DNA of 64,000 nt, taken from contig JAKFAO010000001.1 of the NCBI GenBank assembly GCA_021527695.1, positions 186,001-250,000 of the forward strand, written 5' to 3'. Position 1 is the first letter of the stretch. Each line of letters starts with the position of its first letter. The position numbers were made by a program, and so were the translations under genes. Under the pieces are notes generated by a model that was given only the letters and a program-made list of their open reading frames with translations, was not told where the DNA came from and made no database searches. Shown piece by piece: positions 47,849-62,483 of this stretch. This DNA is from Naematelia aurantialba (taxonomy: Eukaryota; Basidiomycota; Tremellomycetes; Tremellales; Naemateliaceae).

Positions 47849-48197
47849 CGCGGACTATCGATATGCGTGAGCTTCACGTCGTACCTTGGTACGCTGTAGC
47901 TCGAGTATGCTGATTTGAATCCAGAAGCTGAGAAGAACGAGAACACTGAAGACGCAGCTTTGGAGACAGCTTGAAGAGGACAACCTCCACCTCCCCGCGT
48001 CTGGATTTTGATCCCGAGGTCCGTGTGTTTGCCACTCGATGGCATTGCCCAGATCTACGCAAAGACAAACCATGCCCATTGACCCACGCTCCAACGCCAT
48101 CCCTCCACGCCATCCATAACGCCGTACACGCCCCTACATGCCCTCCACGCCCTACACGCCCTACACGCCCTACACGCCCTACACACCCTACACGCCC
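47849..48197. other. Spacer PPM1 / MCM5 with 9-bp repeat
   Basis: Promoter side of PPM1 and 3' end of MCM5; holds the GCCCTACAC tandem repeat at about 48125-48210 ending at the MCM5 stop. No gene. Confidence 0.5.
48125..48197. repeat. 9-bp GCCCTACAC tandem repeat
   Basis: Seven or so copies of GCCCTACAC, directly abutting the MCM5 stop codon. Confidence 0.85.
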
Positions 48198-50968
<2,771 letters not shown>

Positions 50969-52813
50969 GATGCCAAATCCTTGTCAAGACCTGACAACAG
51001 ACCGCTCGACAGACGAACGATGGCTGGACTCTTCTGACCGGCCAAAAAGTCATGAAGACTGCGACGCGACGCGTTCCCAGACGCGTCGGGTCTTCCAACG
51101 GAACTTATCTGACCCCTCCGCCAAGCGGAGCTGGTCCTTGCCCCATGGCGACTACTAAAGAGACATGTTGAGCCATCTGGAATGTGCCGTGCCCGAGTGC
51201 TGATGGATGCAGTTCCGTTACAAAGCTCGTGCTCGGTTACGAGGCACGCCATCGCTGTCACGAGCCTCCCTTCCACCCCCCCCACTTTTGAATTGGCCGT
51301 CCTCGTCGTCGGACTCTGTGCCGCTGAGACAACGAGGAGGGGTTGATGCGACGGGCGGGATGGTGAGCAGGACTGGATGTAGAGGAGCCATGAATGGTGC
51401 TTGCATGACCAAGATGACCAAGGAGGTGAAACTGCAGGACAAGGCTGCCTCTGTCTGCTGATGCGATGACATCGAGGTGTAAGCAACATCGACGTGCGAG
51501 AGATTCTCCCCTTGGTCACCCCTCAGCGATGCGCCGCTGTTCACTCCTTTGTGCCTCCTTTGACACCTTTGCACGCTGGCTGATGCCTCTCCCGTGATTG
51601 ACCTCGCTGCTTTCCTTTCCAGACGGTATGTTCTATGCACTGACCACCCATGGCGTCTGAAGGGGAAGGGGGGGGGAGGACAAGGAGACCAGGGGGCGGC
51701 GGTGGGCGGGTGCAAGGCACTGCCATGCTCGTCCTCGCTATTCCTGTCTGCCCGGATCGTCGTCGCCGTCTTTTGCGCAGCATCGACAAAGATCCCAAGG
51801 CACGCTTTGGACTGCCATCGACCTGTTCGGCTCTGTTCTTTTTTTGGGGGCTTGGGGCTGGGGGGGGGGGGGGGGGTTGGTCACGGTGACTGACATGTCG
51901 GAAGGGCAGTGTCGTTCAGAAGCACGGGATGCTCGCTAGTGGGAAAGACACACAGACACGGCCAAGCACTCCGCTGGAATAGCATTCGTCAGCACCTCGT
52001 CCCCGCTGAGCTGTGGCACGTCATGCACGCCATGCACGCCATGCACGCCATGGCTGTCGCTGTGCCCGCCGCTGTCTCGGCGGTGCCCAGGTGAGCAGCT
52101 CACCGAGCCCCACGACCTCCTTTGTGTGTGGTCTCGTAATCATACCCGCCGTTCAAACCCACGTCGCCGAGCTCGCTCCTTTATACTGCTCCGGGATCGA
52201 TGATCCTATAGCCCCCGTCTGGCCCACCTTCAATCACCGTGCTCGCGGCTTGCAGATCTTCTGGAGCCACTCGAGCCCACCCTTCTCCTTTCTCATCTCT
52301 ACTTTCCTTTTTCTCCGCCGTCGGGTATCTCATGCTGCAAGTATAGGCAGAGAAGAACAGAAGCGGGGAGCGGCGGCTGCTCTGCGTCGCGCTGCTGCTC
52401 TGCCTGCCTCTGCTGCTCTGCACACCTAGTCGCCAAAGGGCAGACCTGGCGCAACTCGAGTGGCAACGAAGCGCTTCTCTTTGTTTCCCATTATATATCC
52501 TACAATATTCGGGGTTTGAGCTGGTCCTTCTCTCTCGCCCTTCTCGAACGTGCTTGCCCGAGGCTATATACTCTAGGCCGGACACTGCTGGCAAGTCTCA
52601 TTCCGATCCTTCTCCCCAGCAGCTCGTCACCCTTGGAGCCACGACTGGAGAGGGATTTTCCGACAGCATCCAAACAACAACATCTGTCCTTCCCTGTAAG
52701 CATCCCTTCTGATTCGTGGAAGCGACGGCCCCTCCTTCGCGTATCCCACCGTCAACGGCGCTGATCCCGACTCTCAGAAAGAAGACGACGCATCAGGAAT
52801 CACCCCTGCTCAA
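50969..52813. promoter_or_regulatory. Large divergent promoter region MCM5 / HSF-type factor
   Basis: 1.8 kb without a convincing gene. It carries two ACGCGT boxes near MCM5 (51069-51074, 51081-51086), G-rich runs at 51660-51670 and a run of about 16 G at about 51860-51876 (quadruplex-prone), a 9-bp CATGCACGC repeat at 52023-52050 and a TATATA at about 52492. The 5' UTR of the HSF-type gene probably occupies the right 300 bp. Confidence 0.55.
51069..51086. promoter_or_regulatory. Twin MluI cell-cycle boxes (ACGCGT)
   Basis: Two ACGCGT palindromes, 12 bp apart start to start, 101-118 bp upstream of the MCM5 ATG. In yeasts this box binds MBF (Mbp1/Swi6) and drives G1/S transcription of replication genes, MCM genes included. 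Confidence 0.7.
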
Positions 52814-54860
52814 ATGGACACATCCCATCCTCTGCTTCCTGGTCCGCGCGAATCAACGGTGCTCCCTTCAGCCTCGTCTCCCAACCCCCAAGTCTTTACC
52901 GCGCGCTCTCAATGGGTCACAGAAGCTGCCCTCCCCCAACCAAGATCTTCGTATGTCTCTCCCGATGGCAGCCCGACCTCACCATTCTATCCGACCGGAG
53001 CCAGGCTTCGGGCCAATGAGGCAAACAACCACTTGAGATATGTCGAGAGCATGCCTGAATTCTACAATGGGCTCGAGCGAAGAGTTCTCGGCGGCGTCCC
53101 GATGGTCCGCTCCTCGCCCATGTGGGGAGCTGGAGCTCGTGAAGCAGACCCCTACTTCAACCCTCCCTACGCGGATCCTCCCAAACAGAAGCGCCACAAC
53201 AAGCCGAAGAAGAGCGACGGCAAGCAGCCAACGTTCCTGACCAAGCTCTACTCGTGAGTCTCGCCAGCTTGATGTCATGTGGGCATGAAGCACTAAGTCC
53301 GTGCTTCAGCATCCTTGATCAGCCAGAATACCACCATATCATCCGGTGGGATGACGCCGGCGATGTGATTGTCATTGAAAAGCCTGAAGAACTGGCCGAC
53401 AAGATCTTGCCACTGGTCTACAAGCAGAGCCGATTTGCGAGCTTTTCCCGCCAACTGAATGTGCGCTGACCGCGTCACGACCTGGGTGTCACGCTCTTGA
53501 CTGACGAGATACTAATAGATATACGGATTCATGCGCAAAGTGTCGCTCCGCCACGTTGACCGCGGCATTGTCGACCCAGACGCCAGCACATGGTGTCCGT
53601 GTCTCTCTGTTCGCTTCCTGTCTCAGGCTGATATAATGTATTGCAGCCCACCCGTTCCTGCGACGTGACTCGACCCACGCTGACATTATCGGTTTCAAAC
53701 GACGGGTGCCTCCTCGTCCGAGCCAGTCTCGACGCCGCGCGTCGATGCTCGAAGAGTCTCACTCTGCGTCGTCGGGCTCGGACGGGAGCTACCACGGTGC
53801 CTCCCCACCTGACGCGTACCACCAGCACCTGTTTGAAGAGCAATTCGAGGCGAAACCACTGTTCAACAACTACCTCTCCCTTCTCCCGCAAAGGATCGTG
53901 CAGGACGAGTACCCTGCTCGCCACGCCTCGCGGACAATTCCACTGCCTGTCCCTGGGACCGGAAACGACACACACAGCCTGTTTCGTAGCTACACGGACG
54001 CGTCAACCTCGCTGGTGCCCCAGTCGGCGCCGCCCGTGGCCGGCAGCTTTCCCACCGCAATGCGTATCCAGCAAGGGCACATCAGGACGCGGTCGGTGCA
54101 GGGAGAGCCGCCGTCGGCGACTTTCTCGCCGTCGTCCCCCCTGGCTCAGCCGGGGTGGTTGCCAGACCAAGCTGAGCCCTCGCTCGTGGCGTACGGGGGA
54201 GATGCACCACCGTACAATTCGGGTAATCCATCGTCGTGGGCCAGGCGGGGGTACATCGACGCGAGCACCTATAGCCCGCACCTGAGTCCGCTGGGCATGC
54301 AGCCTGCGTCTCTGCCGAGCGACGTTGCGCCGGCCTCTCCGCCCGGACCACAGCCGCATCGGTACTCGCACCCTCATTCCCACGGGCACCCGAGCCAGGG
54401 CCAGCCGCCGAGCCAGAATCAGCACCACCCGCTGCCCGAGGGCCAGAGCCTGCCGCGGCTGTATGCATCGGCGTTATCTGACGACAGCCCGACCACCGTC
54501 TCTCCGGGGGTGTACCAGGCGGGCTTCTCGCTGCCCGCCTACCGGCCCATGCAGGTCCCTTCAGCTGCCTCGTCGCCTGGGCCGACCCTGGCCCGCCCCG
54601 CGCAGCTGCTCGGCAAGGCTCCCAGCGCGGGGGCTGGCCTCGGTGCGGGATCAGCAAGACAGGCGCGCCGGTCGAGTCTGTCCTCGAGCCCGTACTCGCC
54701 GCGCACGAAATTGGTCCCGAGCCTCATGTTCAAGCACGAGGGGGACGACGAGGCGCTGCCGAGCGCGAGTCTCAAGGGGCTACACCCGAGACATCCGTTC
54801 GAGGGACTCATCGAGGAAGGCGGCATCAGCTCGGCGGAAGTGGCAAATGCGGCTCCATGA
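52814..54860 (+). CDS. HSF-type DNA-binding transcription factor
   Basis: Four exons: 52814-53253, 53310-53460, 53519-53594, 53647-54860; 626 aa. After about 135 disordered residues the winged-helix HSF domain follows: PTFLTKLYSILDQPEYHHII, RWDDAGDVIVIEKPEELADK, the recognition helix region RFASFSRQLNIYGFMRKVSL, and WSHPFLRRDSTHADIIGFKR. The linker is basic (SQSRRR). No heptad-repeat trimerisation region follows; the remaining 400 residues are Pro/Ser/Gln-rich, like an activation domain. Thus it may not be the canonical heat-shock factor but a relative such as Sfl1, Skn7 (no receiver domain seen) or a basidiomycete-specific factor. Nuclear. Its three introns cut the DNA-binding domain. Confidence 0.88.
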
Positions 54861-55868
54861 GGAACTCATGCGCGGATGGTACGAGGCAAACGCTCCGACG
54901 CTCGAGATAACGAAGGCCCTCTGCTAGCACGCACGCGCTGAGAGTCGTCTAAGGACAGAATGCGCACGCTGGGAGCGGTGCTTGGACCTGGATATATATT
55001 GTAGCATTTTGATCTATCATAGTCGCATCTCCGTACCAGCGCCGCCGCCACCGCACCCGCCACCGCCATCATGATCATCACCCCACATCAATCCCACATC
55101 CATACCAACATCCATACCAACGTCCATACCAACATCCATACCAACGTCCATACCAGCAGCAACACCGCACCACTTCAACACCAATACCACCACGAACACC
55201 GTTTCAGCCATGAGAACGCGACGTCTCCGACCCACCAACGTTACCCATCGCCAGCTCCTCAGTCTCCAAACGTTCCTGACGAGTACCTCCTCCCTCGACC
55301 TCCTATCTCCTATCTACGACCTCCTATCTCTACCTTCCACCTACGACCTCCTACTCCCTACTCCCTCCTACCTCTACCTACTACCTCTACCCCCTACCTA
55401 CCCTGCACCACCAGCACCACCGACCGACCGCGACAGAGATACCGTACTATCCATCTCCGTTTAGTCCATTAGCCTGCCCAGTGCGCCTGTAAATATCTGC
55501 CTTGCGCGTTGTACATGCTTCATTTTTCCCACGTCTTCCCCTGTAGATGTTATGCGACGACGATCCAGATCCAGATGACCGCGCGCAACGCCAAGAAAGC
55601 CCAGGCTAGGCTGGACCATCGACCATCGACGGTCTGAGATTGAACGAGAATGCCTCTGGACGCTACGCCGTGCGTCACGTTGCGTCTTGAAGCGTCACGA
55701 TGCTTCACGATGCCATGACATGCCATGCATGATGCAGATGATGCAAATATGTTTCGATTAACGCGGCCACACCTAGTCTGCCCACTCTCGAGCTAGCGAG
55801 GCAAAGTTGGGCAAAGCCCGTCGAGACGGTAGCTACAGTAAGAGTAGAGCGTTACCTGGCGTGACACT
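54861..55868. other. Convergent intergenic region with repeats
   Basis: Contains a 12-bp CCATACCAACAT/GT array (55098-55160), pyrimidine-rich CTAC/CTCC runs (55280-55400) and CGTCACGATG-type short repeats (55670-55720). No gene recognised. Confidence 0.5.
55098..55160. repeat. 12-bp CCATACCAACRT tandem repeat
   Basis: Five near-identical 12-bp units with alternating CAACAT/CAACGT. Confidence 0.85.
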
Positions 55869-58800
55869 TTACTGGCTCAGACCGTCCCGGGCCAACAGCG
55901 CCATCATGGCCTTGACGACCTCGTCTCCCCCCGACAGATCTGCCTCTGCGCCTTGCGGACTCTCAATCTGCTCGGCCAGCTGGGCATCCAGTAACCGTCT
56001 GCAGAATGTCAGCATGGCACGCCACGCAGATCAAGCCGGCCAACGTCACCGCCTCAACTGCCTTGTCATGCTGTTGAATTCAACTCACCGAAGCTGCGAG
56101 CACAACACTCCAATACGCGTACCGGCTTTCATCCGCACCCACCCGTCGGCACCAAGCATGATCCCGCCTGCCCAGTGGTTGATCGTGATTGGGCCTCCGA
56201 AGAGCAACAGCCCGTATAGCGGCACCTGTGTCCAGCATCAGCGCATGACCTCTCTACTTTCACTGCTAGTCTGGGGAGCAGGACCCCATCCAAGGAGCAA
56301 GAAGAAAGGACCACGAGTAGCGCACCTCGGTCGCGTCCCGTAGAAACACCTTTGAAGTCTCTGCCTTGGAAAAATACGTGAGGTATCCCGATTTGAATCC
56401 GCTCTCCGCAAAGAGCACCGAGGACGGGTGGATGAATACCCTGCCGGACTGGTCGAACATCTTGACTTCTTTTGCCTCGTGCTGCGCGGCGTGTGTCAGC
56501 GCGTGTGCGGGGATATCAGGAGCGATGAGTGATGAGTGATGAGTGATGAGTGATGAGTGATGAGTGATGAGTGATGAGTGATGAGTGGTGATGACTGATG
56601 TGTGATGTGTGATGAGTGATGAGTGATGATGTGTGGTGATGAGTGATGAGTGATTGTGTGGTGATGAGTGATGAGTGATAAGTGATGAGTGACGAGTGAC
56701 GCGTGACAAATGACAGTAATGAGAGGCAGGTGACGAAAGCCTAGTGACGACTACTAATACGCACATCCTTCTGCACCGCGCCCTGCTGCACCCGCTCGAA
56801 CTGCGCTTTCGGCATCGCGATCCGTGCGATGCGCGGATACAGCCCACCCACAATAACAGCTTTCACGAGATTATCCATCTGGGCATTCGTGTTGAACTTT
56901 GCCAGCGCGGATGTCGAGAACGGCACGAATCCAATCTGGTTCAGGGCCGAGAGGAAGTCCTGTCGAAGCGTCGTGATGTCCCGGACCGTGGTGGCGGATA
57001 TGAAGTTCTGCCAGCATCTTCAGCATGTTCCTCTCTTGACAGGACAGGACACTGGAAGCTCCGACCCCGAATTATGTTTGGCAGGCACAGGACAGGGGGT
57101 ACGAGGCAAACAGCACAAACCTGGTCACAGTATTGCCGGACCGCACCGTGACTTTCGCCTTTCGCACGTAATGCCACACACGAGTCATACGCCCGTACAT
57201 CGGTAAGAAGGTCAGATCGTGCGGTCGCAAATGCTTCTCGAGCTCTGACAACCAGTCAGCTCGCAGGCCATCCAGCGTTAGGTTGACTGGCTTTTTACTC
57301 TCATCTCGTTTATCGATTGGCGACGTGAAGAGCGGTTTGGAGGACAGGAGGGCCGCTATGGTCAACACTGCGAAGTAGTGTCAGGTGAGTTTACTGAAGC
57401 TTGTAGAAAACCAGACCAACCAGGATCAAGGCACCTGAATATGGTTCCCAGCACTAGCATTTTTGCCAATCGTAGATCGACAGGGATCATGCTCATCTGT
57501 TCAGGTCAATATCTGCAATCGATCTTGCGGCTAGACACATACATGCCGCCCCAGAGCTGTCAGTCTGCTCTTGTGATCCTCTCCCTCCACAGCGCCGAGG
57601 TCCTGCAAAGTCCGCCACGCCGCGTCGATGGCGTCGAGCTTTGGCGGGTCAATCGCCTTGCTGTGTTGGGTCAGTTGATACCCCCACAGTCAAGACACCA
57701 ACCCTAAGAACGCCTTGACATCTGTATCCTCATCCATCGCCTTAACCTGCAAGAACAGTGCCTCGAGCGGGGTACGTAAGATTTCAGGTATGGGGAATTT
57801 TGGCATGCTGTTATTTTCCGTTCGCCTCGTATACAGCTTATAGCACTGACAAGCCGTTGCGTCAGCGCGCTGCGACTGGTGCCGCGCATTGTAGAGGGTA
57901 TCAGAAGAGGAAGGGCGCCAGGGTAGGAGACCCAGATGGGGGTAGAAACGGGGAAGGGCGGAAGGATGGGGCAGGCTGACCTGTCCAGGCTGGGTCCGGC
58001 CTGCTCTTCCTCTTCTTTGCCTTCCCGATGCGCGACTAGTCCAGCACTCGACGAGGCGCTGCATGCCGGACTCGGCGTCAAATTGCGTCTCCTTGACCCT
58101 CCCGCCATCCACAACATAGACCACGTCGGGAATGGTTACCGACGTTTCGGCAACATTGGTCGCGACGACAATCTTACGCCGCGGGGCGGTCGATAAGAAC
58201 ACACGCCTCTGCTCTGCACTCGACAAGTTGGCGTGTAGTGGGATGATCTCTACCGGTCCAAGGCTCGTGGATTGTAGTTCAGAGATACATTGCCGAATCT
58301 CCATTACTCCCGGCATGAAGACTAGCACGGCTCCCGACGGTGTAGCGGCATTCGAAACAACGTGCTTGACGACGGCAGCGACCAGGGCGTAGTCGATACG
58401 CTCTGAGGCCGAAACAATCTCGAGCGTGCGTTGAGACTCGGAGTCGAGATTGAGTTTAGCAAAATCAGCTCGGATTGAAGCTTTCTGCTCTTCGGTCTGC
58501 CGAGGCCCAAAGCGCTGGGCTTGAGGAGTGAAGCGGATCTGAGTGATCACGTCTTCGAGGTAGCTACATGGATCAGCCCATCTGCTTGACCCAAGGTTCA
58601 CTAAGAAAGGAAGACACACTAGTCCGTGACGGGATGAGTGAACCCGGGAATTGTCAAGCTCGGACAACCCCCAAAGTACTCTGCACTCCATCAGCGGATA
58701 TTGTTTGACCAGTGATAGAATTCCACTCACTAATGAAAATCTGCTCTGCGCACGGCATTAGCGCTCAGGACTCACGAGAAAAACCAAGCGAGACATACCA

Positions 58801-61800
58801 TTGATAGTGGCGGACATGAGCACAACCTGCTGTGTGTCAGCTCTCACATGGCACGGCACACGGCCGACAAGAAAACTTGATCACTTGCCTTTACACTCTT
58901 GTTCCTTTCCAAAAGGTCTCGTAGAAGACAAATAAACAGGTCCGTGTCTACCCCTCTCTCATGCGCCTCATCCACGACCACATGACTAACCCCGTCGAGA
59001 TCCTTGTCGCCAGATCCCAGGCGGCGTAGCACCACACCAGTGGTGCAGAAGAGCACGCGCGTGTCTCGTCCAGCTTTACGTTCCCCTCGAATGGCGTATC
59101 CGACAGTTTGCGGATCCCGATCAACGTCTTCCAGGCGTTCTTGAGCGACACGCGCTGCAACGCCCATGGCTGCCACACGACGTGGTTGAGTGACGATGAT
59201 GCTCGTAGACGCACCGCGTCCGCAGGCGATCTCGTGATCGAGGATGAATTGCGGTAACTGTGTTGACTTACCGCAGCCAGTCTAATTGAGACCCAAGTTC
59301 AGCCTCGAAGCCTGAACAGTCATGGAGGGCGGCACATACCTCGCCAACGACCACCAAGACCCGACTCGACTCGAGAGCAGACGTAATCCGCTCTCTCTCC
59401 TTCCAAGCGGGCAATTTGGACCTCTCGTCCAACATCGATTGGTACCTCGGATCCGCCTGCATACTCTGCTGCCTCTTCTTTACCGCTACTTCGTCCTCCA
59501 CAGTCGGGGCTCTTCTCTTCATCGGACCCCGTGATGACTTCTGCGCTCTTCTCGTGGCCACTCGAGGCTCGGGGGCGATCTCCTCGATTTGTGGAACGAG
59601 ATACTGAGTAACGGTCCCGATATCTGGTGGAGCGGCAATGACCTCTGGCAACGCAGTCTCGAGGTACTCTACCATGCTCAGGACAGCACCGCCAGCGCCT
59701 GCCTCGAGGACCGAGAGAAGGTCGTGTCGCTCTGGATCGCGGAATTGGCGTAGCATCTGCGCATGGAGGTGAAGGCGCATGTACGACGGGACGTTATCTG
59801 ATGAGATGAAGAAGCAGGGTGGGTAGGTTGGATGCGTTGCAAGTGGGTAAGGGGAAGCTTCGTCAAAGATAACGTGGAATCGGATCTGGTCTGATGAGGC
59901 GGGGTCTTCGATATCGACGCACAGTTCGCTGGCAGAGACACGTTCGAAGCGATCGCCCAAGACTGCCTCGAGTGCGAGGATTTCCTCCTCTCTAGCCTGA
60001 TCTCGAAGCTCTCTGTCGCTTGTAACAGGTTGCCAAGAAAGATCATATTCCTCCACGCCCCAATCGTCCTCATCCCGCTCCCACCCACATAGCCTCCGTC
60101 CAAGGAGACACAGCGCAACCGATTCCCCTCTCTCGATACCTCCCATATCTTGCAGGACCTGTTCTACAGCTTTGCGTGGGAATCCAGCGCGCTTGACTAG
60201 CTTATCCACAACCCAGCCTTTGAGCAAGGCGGACTGGCCTCCCGCACGGACACTAGCACCCGTGACGAAATCCGAAGCCGAGCTGCCTGGGCGGTACCTC
60301 AGTGGCAAATCGTCCTCGGGAAGATGGAGGAGCAGCCACTCGATAGCTGCTTCGAGCGGCGACAGGATGCTGAGAGCCAGGACGAGCGGGTCGGCGGTAG
60401 ATGACGGGTCGGACGTGGAGTGCAACCGAGCATGAGCCGCGGACAGAGCGGACAGAGCAGAGTTGACGTGTGCTGGGCGGAATGCAAGCGTGATGAGCTG
60501 CGCGCGCAATGAATCGAGGTCGAGATTAGGTGTTGTACTACCAGACGGCACATTCGAGGCGTCCCTGGTTGCTTCCATCACAGCTGAGGGGAAACGCTGC
60601 ATCATCTGGTCTGCGTCAGTCTGCCCGTCTCGCTGCGTGACCGCAACATACCTTCCGTACCGTGCCCTCGACCATCTCTCTCAAGCCCGGGGCCATGCGC
60701 ACCTCCGGCACACCCTCCCAGTACTTGCCCCCTCCGCCGCCTCCGGCTACCGCAGCTCCCGCTGCATTCGGTGTCGCTCGTCCCGACGCAGGCCCCGAAA
60801 CACCCCCATTCTCCGAGTCCTTTGCCGCTTCCTTGTCCTTGCGTTTTGCTTGTCGATCCTCGACTTCTTTCTTTGCTTTGAACGGGTCGGGGTCCCATTC
60901 CCATGCCCGATGAGGCGGAGCGACAGCCTTGTCGGCGGTGAGCTCGGACCAGTAGGGTCGGATTACGGGAGGGAGGGTCATGGCCATGGGCAGTTGTGAA
61001 CAGAACTAGAGAGCCGTACGGGACAGGTATGTCAGTACTGTTGATTTATCTCATTTCCGGACGGTGTGATGGGTTGTCAAATGCACATGGGGCTGTGTAA
61101 AGTGTATGGGGCAGTATGAAGCAAAGCGCGCATGGGATGCAACGTGGATGCAGACTCACGCGGAACAAAGCATACGTCGCAGCATAATGCTTGGCCAACG
61201 CAGCGGTCTCGATCTCCAACGGGGGGTGGGGCACGAGCCGCACCGTCTCGAGGTCGTATACGTTCTTGCTGACGCGTTTGCGGAGCGTCACGGAGCCGGT
61301 GTAGGTTGGTGGGTCGGACTTGCCGTTTGCCCTCTGCGACGCGTCCGAACAGAGGGGATAGGCATGGAGAAGATGTGTAAGACGAGGGGACAGACAAGAC
61401 ATGGAAGGTAGTGAGACAGATGATAGTGAGAGGCAAGACGAGACCGAACAGACGTGGAAGGTATGGGAGAACAGACACTGCATCAGCGTTGGTGCGGTGG
61501 ATGTTACTTAGGCAGCAGAGAAGAGGAACGCTGGGATGTAAGGGAAGGGAAGGGAAGGAAGGAGGAGAGGGGAGGGAGAGGAGAGGAGGGAGAGGAGGGA
61601 GAGAGAGGAGAGAGAGGGAAGGAGGAGAGGAGAGGAGGGGAACAGCGACAACTCACAGACTCGACAAGCGGTCGTTCCCAGCCCGCTTTCTGGCATTTCT
61701 CATTCAAGATCGTCACGGGCGACTTGTAGCCGACCGGGAACAGCGGCGGAGGTCGAGGCGGCGCATCAGAAGCCCCATTCGTGTTGTTGCCATTGACATT

Positions 61801-61974
61801 GGGTTTGCCGTTGGCGTCTTTGGTGGCATTGGAGTTGGAGTTGGCATTGGAGTTGGTGTTGGAGTTGGCGTTGGCGTTGGCGTTGGCGTTGGCGTTGGCG
61901 TTGGCGTTAGACTTGGACGAGGTGCCGGCGTTGCCTGAGCGCACCACGTTGGCAGGTCGGCGCCTTGGCGGCAT
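55869..61974 (-). CDS. DExH-box RNA helicase, DHX57/YLR419W-like
   Basis: Eighteen exons: 61974-61657, 61333-61160, 61005-60652, 60605-59340, 59281-58889, 58826-58799, 58745-58731, 58680-58620, 58563-57981, 57845-57703, 57660-57543, 57496-57421, 57367-57299, 57242-57121, 57007-56765, 56481-56326, 56225-56089, 55998-55869; 1461 aa. Order: Asn/Ala/Ser repeat, a dsRBD-like part (SPVTILNEKCQKAGWERPLV), a UBA-like part, an RWD domain (LEAVLGDRFERVSASELCVD; FHVIFDEASPYPLATHPTYP), then helicase motifs GETGCGKSTQLPQ, TQPRRVAA, VVVDEAHERG, LMSATIN, ATNVAETSVTIPD, QRRGRAGRTQPGQ, the HA2 region and OB-fold (GRVFIHPSSVLF, EVPLYGLLLFGGPI). Related proteins act in translation or RNA surveillance. One intron is GC-AG; exons of 28 and 15 nt occur; intron 15 holds a minisatellite. 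Confidence 0.9.
56517..56700. repeat. GTGATGA minisatellite inside helicase intron
   Basis: About 25 degenerate GTGATGA units fill most of the 283-nt intron between exons 15 and 16 of the DHX57-like gene. Confidence 0.9.
58827..58888 (-). other. GC-AG intron in DHX57-like helicase
   Basis: Donor AAAG|GCAAGT, acceptor CAGCAG, 62 nt; it joins RNKSVK to VVLMSATIN, rebuilding helicase motif III. Confidence 0.87.
61520..61645. repeat. Homopurine tract in helicase intron 1
   Basis: About 120 bp of GGGAA and GAGAGG runs on the plus strand, within the first intron of the helicase gene, pyrimidine-rich on the coding strand. Confidence 0.8.
61850..61915. repeat. GTTGGC hexamer repeat coding Asn-Ala tract
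   Basis: Ten or more GTTGGC/GTTGGA hexamers (plus strand) encode an alternating Asn-Ala/Asn-Ser tract at the helicase N-terminus. Confidence 0.88.
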
Positions 61975-62483
61975 ACCCTGTCCAGCTGGAAGGTATCCAA
62001 TTCTCCAGCGGCCGAGATGTCCAGCGTTCAGCGTCCGGCGTCCAGCGTCACAGTCCAGCTTCCAGAGTCAGCGTCCGGCGTCCCAGTCCTGCGTCCCAGT
62101 CCGGCGTCCCAGTCCAACGTCCGCGTCTCAGCGATCCAACTACCCGTGCTATCCCGGCCCAACAAGCCCTCTAAGCTGCCTTCTAACGCTCGTCGCTCGT
62201 CGCTCTGCCGCGCAAACAATGTTGCAGACAAAGAACCGTTGTGCGATCAAAAGCTCAACATTGGGCAGACGCCAAATTCTGTCCCAGTGGTCACCCTCCA
62301 CCTCGATGTCTCGTAACAAGGACTCTATCATCTCGAATATATTACAAACATTAAACGCATCGCTGCACCCATCACAGACCATCACAGCGTGCAGCACCTA
62401 TCCAAGCCCCTCGCCGCGCCTAGCAGAATCACCCAGCCACTCGGCCCACCTCGCACCAACACCGCTCGCACGGTCGTGCCCGA
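61975..62483. other. Spacer helicase / Zn2Cys6 gene with short repeats
   Basis: Holds the helicase promoter; 62010-62130 is built of CGTCCAGCGTC/CCGGCGTCCCAGTC repeats. No gene recognised. Confidence 0.5.
62010..62130. repeat. Degenerate CCAGCGTC-type repeat cluster
   Basis: Around ten imperfect copies of a GCGTCC(A/G)G core directly upstream of the helicase gene start. Confidence 0.7.

Noticed and set aside
51218..51715. 165-codon minus-strand frame upstream of MCM5
   Set aside because: No family motif, low-complexity start, and it overlaps the G-rich promoter stretch.
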